A stretch of 64,000 nucleotides of DNA. Source: Brienomyrus brachyistius (Eukaryota > Chordata > Actinopteri > Osteoglossiformes > Mormyridae). The position numbers and the translations under genes were made by a program. The stretch lies in assembly GCF_023856365.1 (NCBI RefSeq), contig NC_064536.1, forward strand, positions 35,890,776-35,954,775. Reading direction: 5' to 3'. Shown here piece by piece: positions 56,101 to 64,000 of this stretch (position 1 is the first letter of the stretch; each line of letters starts with the position of its first letter). The notes under the pieces were generated by a model that saw only the letters and a list, made by a program, of their open reading frames with translations, did not search any database and was not told where the DNA came from.

Positions 56101-59012
56101 TGATTAGCCTGGTGTTTTTCCGGAAAAGTCTGTGTAGTTTTAATTTAAAGTACAAAACTACAGCGAAATTGCTTTCAGATGCAAAAAGATGCAGTACAAA
56201 ATTCAGTGTTCGGTGCTGGGAATCAGGTTGTGATTTATGGATATAGCAACACAACACAGTGAATAGTAAACACAGTGAATGAGATTTAATCCAGTGGGAA
56301 TGAACATGATGTCATGTTTGAGGTGTTATTTTTTGACACAGTGAGACTATGGCCGGTTTTTTAGTGCACCACAGGTCTGAGGGCTCTTTAGATGCATAGT
56401 GAGCAGTGGTGCTTTATGATGCAGTGGCTGAATGTTCACTAGTACTGATGCGCCAGGAGGAGGCCTGCATTCTGATGCAGGGTGAAAGAGGGGAGTGGCT
56501 CTGTGCAGGCTGAGGAAGAGCTCAAATCTGCTGTGTGTAACATAGACAGGTGTGGCTGGATGCTGAACGGGTAAATGATGTGGTTTTACCACTGATGGCT
56601 GATAGTTGATGGTCATTAACCAAAGCTGTAGAGCACGACAGGATATAGCTGGATTCAGACTGAGTAACAGGTGTTGTTCATAGCGCAGTGAGAAACATCA
56701 CTGGATGAGGATTCTGTGTGAGGCGTGGCCACAATGCACAGCAGGACGTAACTAGATGCAGATGTAATAAGTAATGTTTATAGCGCAGTGAGAAGTGTCA
56801 CTGGATGAGGATTCTGTGTTAGGCATGGTCATGGTGCACAACAGAATGTAACTAGATGCAGATGGAGTAAGTAGTATTTATAGCGCAGTGAGAAGTGTCA
56901 CTGGATGAGAATTCTGTGTGAGGCATGGTTATGGTGCACAACAGAATGTAACTAGATGCAGATGGAGTAAGTAGTGTTTATAGTACAGTAAGAAGTGTCA
57001 CTGGATGAGGATTCTGTAGGGGCGTGGCCACGATGCACAACAGGAAGTAACTATAGATGCAGATAGAGTAAGTAGCGCTTATAGCGCAGTGAGAAGTGTC
57101 ACTGGATGAGGATTCTGGGCGTGGCTTGATGCAGCAAAAACACATAGTCACAGCCTCAGCCGGTTTACTTTCACTGCAGACACAGAGTAAAATCGGGAGA
57201 CACATACAGTGCCTCCAGGTGACATTTCTCTGGGTTCTCCTCTTAATCATGCTAATGGTGTGGGCCTGTAAGATTTGGGGTGTGTCACGTTGCTTTTTTT
57301 CATCTTATGACATGACACTTTGTACTCCCATTGTAGAGAATAAGATGCGCTCCCCATGCCCCAATGTTGAAAGGACACCACCAAGTGTAGGGGTTATAAA
57401 GCTTTTCAATCAGAGAAACGAATCTAAGCAAAGGAGGGGGAGCTGGTGTGTGAAGTAGGCCATGCTGTACACTGAGTGGAGAAGCAGAGACTGCATTTAA
57501 TTTTTTTAAAAACATGAGGCAGGGGGAAGACAAACACTTCACCAGCACTGACGGCAAAACCAGCCTGCAGCATGATGAGCCATACAGCCATCACTCCTGG
57601 AAAAGCCCATCTAACACGAATGCAGGGCTCTGCTCTCACACCATACTGACCACTTGGCTTTTAAAAGGGCATCACTGTTCTTTAAGTTAATGCAGGCTAG
57701 TATAAATAAAATCATAACAGATGAGGGTGACCTTCAAATGAAATACAAAGAAAAATTCCCATAAATTATGAGGGAAAACCGACCTCCTTTCAATACAGGT
57801 GCAAAATAACTAATTTTGAACGCATAGCATGCAAAGATCAGGCATGCGTGTCAATAATAACCCGCTTCGGGGATTTTCACGGTATCTTTTCCATAAGGGA
57901 CGCGATAGGACTGAGAATACTTTGGAGTCTATGCGATGCTTTTGTTATTTATGTGCTAACAGGTATTTTAACTTTAAACTTAACCTGTCTAAGTTGCTTC
58001 TGCACCTTTAATCGGGGGTGAGATGCCGGGACGTACAGCATGTACGCTTAAACACGTGTCTCCAGTCTCTATACCGGGGCCGGCGAACCTGATCCATAGG
58101 CAGCCGGTGTGGGTGCGGGTTTTTGGGATGATCTCTCAATCAGCCAATAATAAAGCAGTGGCTCTGCACGCCAGTCCCGGGGGCCCACTGTTACTGTCTG
58201 ATGGAGAGGTCATCCTAAAACCCCGTACCCACAGCGGCTCCCCGATCGGGTTCGCCACTCTTGCTCTATACCGTTTAATTTCCTCTCCTGCTGATTAACT
58301 TTACCCATGAACCCGCATTAGAATGACTGTTGGAAGACAGATAGCTGAGTGATTAACATTGGTTTTATGACTAAACCAGAGCCTTACATGCATTAGTCGT
58401 TCGTTGAGCCATGGCCATACATTTAATAAAGCGGCTGGGTGAAAACCGCGACAAATCAAATGCTTACGAAAATGTTGCTTATCCGATCCCCTAAGTGACT
58501 TTGGTGGCAATAATTAATTATGACACCTGTATGGCCAGATAAGTGGTTTTTAAATTACCGAGGCATTTTCCACATCCACAGGTCGCTCTCTGGCGTATTA
58601 CCCACCCTCGAGCACTCGTCCCTCACACCCCAGGGCTGCTATACTCAGCATATTTACTACTCACGTTCAGAATAAGATCAACATGGTGTTGGTCCAAGAC
58701 GCTTCCACGCCCGGAGGTGACAATCACGCGGCCGTATCTCCCCGGTGTCTGCAGGTCCGAGTACAGAGTGTGCTTCGATCTGTTGACGGGAAACAGGCTG
58801 TCCACCAAGTTTCCCTCTATCTTGGCCAAACTGTGCTTGGGAGCCAACAGGTGCTCCACGTTCTCCTCGATGCGGTAGCGACTGAAGCTGGCGCCGAGCA
58901 GGATGGAGATGAGCACGGGCGCCGAGGCGAAGAAGACCGGGTGGTTGGCAATAAAGTGTCCGAGCCTGTAGAAAGACGTCCTGAGTCCTTCGTGGAGGAG
59001 CTGCCGCAGCAT
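48550..59012 (-). CDS. ptchd1: Patched domain-containing protein 1 (whole coding span, 3 exons)
   Basis: A multi-pass membrane protein of the patched/RND superfamily with a sterol-sensing domain. In mammals it is neuronal, and loss causes X-linked intellectual disability and autism. Exons 59012-58665, 55641-54975 and 50198-48550 join in phase to 2,664 nt (887 aa); I remember human PTCHD1 as 888. Landmarks are [20 protein letters not shown] (TM1), [27 protein letters not shown], the sterol-sensing block [20 protein letters not shown] and [35 protein letters not shown], and the PDZ ligand ITTV at the C-terminus. The three-exon layout matches the mammalian gene as I know it. The coding sequence is GC-rich and intact. 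Intron 1 (55642-58664) and intron 2 (50199-54974) hold MITEs and minisatellites. Confidence 0.94.
52968..53062 (+). repeat. ~25-bp tandem repeat, about 4 copies (ptchd1 intron 2)
   Basis: Units GGAGTGTAGCTCTATACTCA-GTT repeat with changes and end at the Harbinger-like MITE. Confidence 0.7.
53066..53453. mobile_element. PIF/Harbinger-like MITE in ptchd1 intron 2
   Basis: Terminal inverted repeats GGGTGTACTCGCACTAGGC and the reverse of GCCCAGTGTGAGCACACCC lie between TTA duplications (53063-53065 and 53454-53456), as in Harbinger elements. It is 388 bp and non-coding. Confidence 0.75.
54151..54338 (+). repeat. 20-bp minisatellite, about 9.4 copies (ptchd1 intron 2)
   Basis: The unit GTGGATGTGATTGGGGGAGG has an exact 20-bp period with single-base variants. 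Confidence 0.95.
54488..54889. mobile_element. Possible MITE in ptchd1 intron 2
   Basis: ACAGGTGCTCCATGACATAC after TA at the left and GAAGCAACTGTA at the right form weak inverted ends of a type common in vertebrate DNA transposons. Divergence is high. Confidence 0.35.
54975..55641 (-). CDS. ptchd1: ptchd1 exon 2: first extracellular loop and start of the sterol-sensing domain
   Basis: A 667-nt exon (TTGCAG|CTCCAC to CTGG|GTGAGT) encoding residues 117-339. It includes [53 protein letters not shown] and [19 protein letters not shown]. The extracellular part has more A, R and G than I recall for mammals, in line with its high GC content. Confidence 0.93.
56641..57120 (+). repeat. 100-bp tandem repeat, about 4.8 copies (ptchd1 intron 1)
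   Basis: TAGCGCAGTGAGAA recurs at 56681, 56781, 56881, 56981 and 57082. Each unit includes GTGTCACTGGATGAGGATTC and AACTAGATGCAGAT. Confidence 0.93.
58075..58263. mobile_element. hAT-type MITE in ptchd1 intron 1
   Basis: A 189-bp element with inverted ends built on GGCGAACC-GATC and GTGTGGGTGCGGGTT, flanked by a perfect 8-bp duplication CTCTATAC at 58067-58074 and 58264-58271. Confidence 0.83.
58665..59012 (-). CDS. ptchd1: ptchd1 exon 1: start and first membrane helix
   Basis: I chose the ATG at 59012-59010 ([20 protein letters not shown]) because it matches the mammalian start and has A at -3. An in-frame ATG at 59090 would add 26 residues. The donor is CTGAAC|GTGAGT, phase 0, after 116 codons. 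Confidence 0.9.
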
Positions 59013-62000
59013 CCTGGAGCGCAGTCGCGACGGCGGGTCGAGGAACACACTGCGGGTTGCGAGCCTCTCCCAGCGCTGGGTCAGCACCATCGGGGGCTTC
59101 GAGCACAGGCAGCCGCCGGCTACACGGGGAAACCATGCACGCGCAGTGTGACAGCGATCGGCGCAACTTTATGCGGCCCGGTGGCACCACTTTTGTACCA
59201 CTTTTGGCATGATGACTTCTCAAATATTAATTTCAGACTATATTCGATGCATAACGTTGAAGGGCGGAACTTAACACATCTGTATTCATTAGATTTCTAA
59301 AACCCACACAGTATAATCTGTTACCCCGATACTGTATATTTATCAAGGAAAACCATTGTCGTTTAGAATAATAAATACCGCACCGTGTCCACGTTTCAGA
59401 TGCAACAGCCCAAACATGTAGCTAATATCACGAAATGACCAACATACTAGGATATTGTAAGACCAACATATTATGTACCATGACACCGCAATACTACTCC
59501 CCCACAAGTTCGCAAGATAAAAACAATACCACTAACGTCGCTGCAGATTTGCTGGCTATGTCATCCCCGCGGTTCTTCATCGACACACTGACAAGCTTCG
59601 TTTAATCTGTTAATGCTGTATCTTCTTATTATCTCTTGGGTAGATAGGTTTCGGGTGAATAAATCAATTGAAAATTCACCGAAAAGGGAGGAGGTTCGAT
59701 GTTTTGTCAAAGCTCCGTCTGCCGTTGCTGTTGCATTACTGTTGCGGACATCTTTTAATACGCCTATCCTTGTTTCAAGCTGATCGATACATAAAAACAA
59801 CTTTGTGTATTTCATTTGCCCTATATTCCGAGTATCATACGCCCATTACAAGATCCCTGATAAAATGTGCGATCCAGCAGCGCGCTTTAATCAGTCGTAA
59901 ATTCAGCGTATGCAGCAGCGCAGCGTTGAAACCGGTAGCTCCGGGCGATGAAAAGTGCAAGCCGGCTCCGTACAGGTGCATCGCCTCCACTTGTATGAAT
60001 GTAGGCGCGGCGTGTTTGTGGAAGCCGGCGACAAGGTCTACGTCGTCCGCCTGGCACCCTTACCACATGGCGATCCTGGGGATGCGTCGTCGGGATATCC
60101 CAGCCTTCCGCTTAATGTCAAGAAAAATGTAATGATTCTGTTGTAAACTGAAAACTACATTGAACTCTCCCGGGTCTCAGCATTAATACGCGACTTTATC
60201 CTCCCGTAAATGTGCGACAAATCACTTCCCCCAAGCGCGATTGCAGCTGATATGCCGTCTCTCACCGGCCTTGCGCAGCCTGTACGAAAAGAAAGGGATG
60301 CGAGCGGAAGGCGGACGGTCTCCCCCTCTCTGCCCCCCGCACGCGCCCCATTGCACACATCCTGCTGCCTGGGATGGTAAGACTGCATAAGAAATTTTCT
60401 GATTGGACGATTAACGCCGGTGGATTCAGAGACAAGGGAGGGGGAGAGGTAACGCTTCATCGCTGTACTATTTGTACTGTAAGGGAAGCACATTAAAACC
60501 TTTAAGTAATTATAGTAATAGACGCCAGGGCTCTGATAAAACAGGAACATTGAACTGAAGTCCGAGATGTACTGACCTATTCATTACTAAGGCGGTGCCT
60601 CTGCCAAACACTCAAGCTGCATGTTAGAAATAAAGTATCACTGATTGTCTTCAAAAGAAAAAGTGTCTGAATTAGCAGTGGTGCCGAATGTTATAGGCTA
60701 CTCGAATCAGTTATGTGTACACACACACTATGTGGCTCCCTTTGATACATTTGCTTTTTGTGGTTGATCCATAATTGTAACTTAAGGATCTGCAGCACCT
60801 AATCATTAACAGGTTTGCTAGATGACTATTGGATGCCTAGTGAGCTTAACGCCATTGGCCTGGTGGTATGTTCTATGACTATGGGAGGAAGTCAGGTACC
60901 CTGAGGAAATGGGCATGATACAGGGGCATTTGAAAGTGCCATAGAAAGCATGTTTTTAGCATGTCTCTCTGTTCGGCCAGCTGGTGTCGCTGGCCATCCT
61001 GTTCTTCTCTCTGTATTTAGCACCTTTCACTATCTGTAGTGTTTTGCCCTGTTCCCCAGTCCACTGCAGACTGAGCATGCCTATACCTACCACTGAGGAC
61101 ACCAAGGACAAGTGCTCAGTATTTTATCTGCAACTCCAACAAAAATGATCCATCATGGGGCACAGCTAGGAAGGGGTAACACGTTTAAGAAATCCTGGCT
61201 ACGGCTCCAGGGCTGATCATGTGGCTGGAAATCCATGCCTCCTACCACCATGGGTGCAGGGCTGGCTAGGAGCTTCATCTCTTAGACTTTTGGTTGCTTG
61301 TTGACTCCATGGTAATTATCATTCTTGTGTTTGGTTTCAGTACTGGTTCTTATATTTAGTATCTGTTGTTAATTTTTCCTGTTGGTTTGCAATTATGTCC
61401 AATATTCATTATATTACCAGAATAGCCCCTACTCCTTATTGTTTGAGTCCTTAGTGCTTATTGATTGTCAGTGGCCCACACCTGCCCCCCTTGCCCTGTT
61501 CCTCTGTCAATCATTGTTCATTTGTCCCTGCCTGTGGTATGTAGATGTTACCTGCGTTTGTCACTGTTTCCCTGGTGTCTCCCTAAGCGTCAGTTCTAGC
61601 CCTTGCTTACTCTTTACGTTCTACCTGCCTTTGTTTTGACCCCTTGTGGTTCCCTTTTGTTTGTGGTGTTTTTTTGGTTCAGTTTAAAATAAAGTTCCCT
61701 CAGCATCTGAAAGCCTCTCTATGGATTGTCAATCCTTCTCTGTGTACCGTCACAAAAGTTTTTAGCATTGTAACAAGAACATTGTAATTATTTTGCCTCT
61801 CTGACAACAAATTATTTTACGATGCTAGCGTTGTCATGCATTTTTTTATCATGAACTCCAATCAGCAGGGTGAGCGGCTTTTAAAAGTGTTTGTAATGAA
61901 TTTGTACGTCAGCTTTCACTTTTTTCCCCAGTATCAATTAGATATTTGTTTAGCTAACCAGAAGTAGGCTACGGGTAGCACAGAAGCCTCTTGTCCAGGT

Positions 62001-62024
62001 AAGTATCACAGACATTGTAATGCT

Positions 62025-62065
62025 GATGATGCATGTGACAAATAAAGTTTGAATTTGAATTTGTT
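62025..62065 (+). mobile_element. Retroposon tail fragment
   Basis: GCATGTGACAAATAAAGTTT followed by GAATTTGAATTTG is the usual 3' end of a fish LINE/SINE-type repeat. The body upstream is not recognisable. Confidence 0.4.
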
Positions 62066-62230
62066 TACTGCTCCCCAGCAACCCAGGGTACGTTTCCCAA
62101 AAACATAGCTGCTAACAACCTTAGTAACGTACATAGTTGGAACCTAACAGGAGCGTTTGGGAATCCTACACCTGAATGCACTTACTGGTAACACAAAAAC
62201 TTAGTAGCAATTCAATTATTAATGGAGTAC

Positions 62231-62527
62231 CTGTCACGCTCGTCCGGGAAGCGGGCGAGTGCGCTGGCAGGCGAGCGAGCAGGTAACAGGCGAGCAGGCA
62301 AAAGAAGGGTAAACGGGGATTTATTGGACGGACCGGACACAGGAAACATCGCTCGTAGACGTACACCAGGTAACATCAATGATGGACGAAGGACTCAGGT
62401 AAGACACGGACTGAAATACACAGGACTGAGCAAATGAACTAGATACAGCTGGGTACAATCGGGAGAAAACACGTGGGTAATCAGGGGGCGTGGCACACAG
62501 GAGGAGCGGACGAGCCGGGCATGACAG
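62231..62527. mobile_element. Interspersed element with inverted ends CTGTCAYG
   Basis: About 297 bp starting CTGTCACGCTCGTCCGG and ending with the inverse of CTGTCATGCCCGGCTCGTCC. The arms are imperfect, and short GTAC/TACC sequences flank it. It is probably a nonautonomous DNA transposon; superfamily not certain. Confidence 0.55.
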
Positions 62528-64000
62528 TACCAATGATGTACAAATATAGTCACTTCAAGTAAAATATGCGTCACGATTCATTAATGATGAACAAACATGA
62601 GATCAGAATTTCACTTATTCATTACTTGTTCCTTCAGTGGTTCACGAAAAATTACAGAATTGACGGATATAGTAACAAATATAGTAACTGCCTGAGATGA
62701 AAGATGTGCAGTGACTCATTAATGATGAACGAACATGAAATCAGAATGTAACTAAGATTTTGTGGTTAATTAATACATAAGTAAAAGCATATTACTACAT
62801 TATTTGTGTCCCCTCAAAGTAAAGTGTTGCCCGCTAGTAATAAATACAGTAATGCTTTCGGAAACTCATGCACTCATGCCCCTCGAGAGAGAAAATATGT
62901 GTTGCAGGTTGTGCCAGGTCATTGGGCTTTAAAGAGGGTTGGGGTATGTTAAGTTTGGGGGTGTTGTTGATGCCGTTCTGTACCAGTCTAGGATTTTTGA
63001 GTTAGCCTGGTTTACCATCGTGTTTTTACATTTGAAAGAAGGAACAGCAGTGTCTGAGATTCACAGCATGTCAGTTCTGTGGACCAGGAAACTCTCCATA
63101 TTCAACTGTGCTGAGATAAAGTCAGATTTTCATTGTATTGCACCTTTAAACTCCACAGATAGGGTGAGCTGGTATAAATAATAATCATACAGAATTATTA
63201 AGCTGCAAGAATGAAATTCAGATGGCCTTTGGCATTTTTGCTAATTTAATTTGATATCAAAGGTCTCTTTCTATGCGTTTTACAGCAGAAAATGCAGTAT
63301 TCATTGTTGTCAGAAATGGTGCCAGTTAAGGGTGATTGCAATTTTCACTAATTATTGTGTGGAGCTCAGGATCTGCTCTAGTCTTTCAGAGTGAATACAG
63401 AACACACTGATTCAAAGCATTCAGCTCACATTCCTCTTAAAAAGTTACAGCTTGTTCATCTAAGAAACATGTTTTTGCCCTTTTTTGAATGTTATGAAAT
63501 CACTAGGTACATACAGAGTGTTCTTATGCGTATATACAGGTAAAGCACAAAGCCCAGCCTCCCAGCCGCTGCAGAATAAGCACAACATTTCCTCACTTCC
63601 TCACCAGACGCATCTGGTGAAAATACAACAGTGCGTTCTGGTTCCGATTAAACAACTTACCAGACATGGATGTTTGTTGGAACACTTTTGTAAAGTTAGG
63701 GGCTGCTGATTGAAATACAATGCAAAACAATTACAAATAATCCTGTATTTAAAGACCTGAATAGTGCATCCTTCTGCGATTTGTTTGTAGAACAACAGGT
63801 TACAGTGCCTTATAGCATATTTTCAATTCAAGGCTGAAGGGAAAGTCTGTGTTAGTAGCAATGAGTTATTTGATAATACAGTACAATATCAGTAACCTCT
63901 TTAAAAGGTTACATGTTATGTTGAATAATGTTTTCAGGAAATCCCTGAAGGTATAATGGCTGGTGTTTATAATAACATATTTTAATTTTCTGAAAGCCCC

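Larger units (their letters stand above)
59013..64000. other. Upstream of ptchd1: promoter side, no gene recognised
   Basis: The first kilobase is moderately rich in CpG (for example 59100-59200 and 59870-60350), as expected near a developmental promoter, but I cannot place a start site. Further out are an element with inverted ends (62231-62527), retroposon tails and AT-rich unique DNA. Confidence 0.5.

Noticed and set aside
58683..59300. 205-aa plus-strand open frame
   Set aside because: It is antisense to ptchd1 exon 1 and runs into its upstream region. No known motif.
62222..62437. 71-aa plus-strand open frame rich in R and G
   Set aside because: It lies inside an interspersed element with inverted ends.

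Overview
The window looks like a piece of a ray-finned (probably teleost) fish chromosome. It has three vertebrate genes split into many exons with GT/AG introns. It also carries fish-type mobile elements (CR1-like and Rex3 LINEs, tRNA-derived SINEs, hAT, Tc1/mariner and Harbinger-like MITEs), long CA tracts and many minisatellites. I found nothing bacterial or viral. I cannot name the species.

Layout. (1) 1-4775: upstream DNA with no gene I can prove, simple repeats and one paired interspersed repeat. (2) 4776-21218, plus strand: gabrr3, the GABA-A receptor rho-3 subunit, nine coding exons, predicted 472 aa. Its last intron (13579-20915) is swollen by a CR1-like LINE. That LINE was itself broken by a 5'-truncated Rex3 (13-bp target duplication) and by a hAT MITE (8-bp duplication). 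(3) 21219-23041: short convergent intergenic stretch with a diverged tandem repeat. (4) 40267-23042, minus strand: an adhesion GPCR of the ADGRG2 type. I could chain 33 coding exons with matching splice phases into one 1,426-aa reading frame. The order is signal peptide, pentraxin-like domain, furin-type site, mucin-like stretch, a cysteine-rich seven-exon module present twice in tandem, a second mucin-like stretch, GAIN/GPS, seven membrane helices and a short tail. (5) 40268-48549: intergenic, no recognisable gene. (6) 59012-48550, minus strand: ptchd1, three exons, 887 aa, ending in the PDZ-ligand ITTV. (7) 59013-64000: sequence upstream of ptchd1, repeats only.

All three genes encode multi-pass plasma-membrane proteins: a GABA-gated chloride channel, an adhesion GPCR and a patched-like protein. 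Nothing in the sequence shows that they act together. The most distinctive results are the duplicated seven-exon module in the ADGRG2-like ectodomain, its pentraxin domain plus furin site, and the datable nest of three transposons in gabrr3 intron 8. All exon borders are hand-derived from splice signals, reading phase and remembered family sequences; no alignment software was used.
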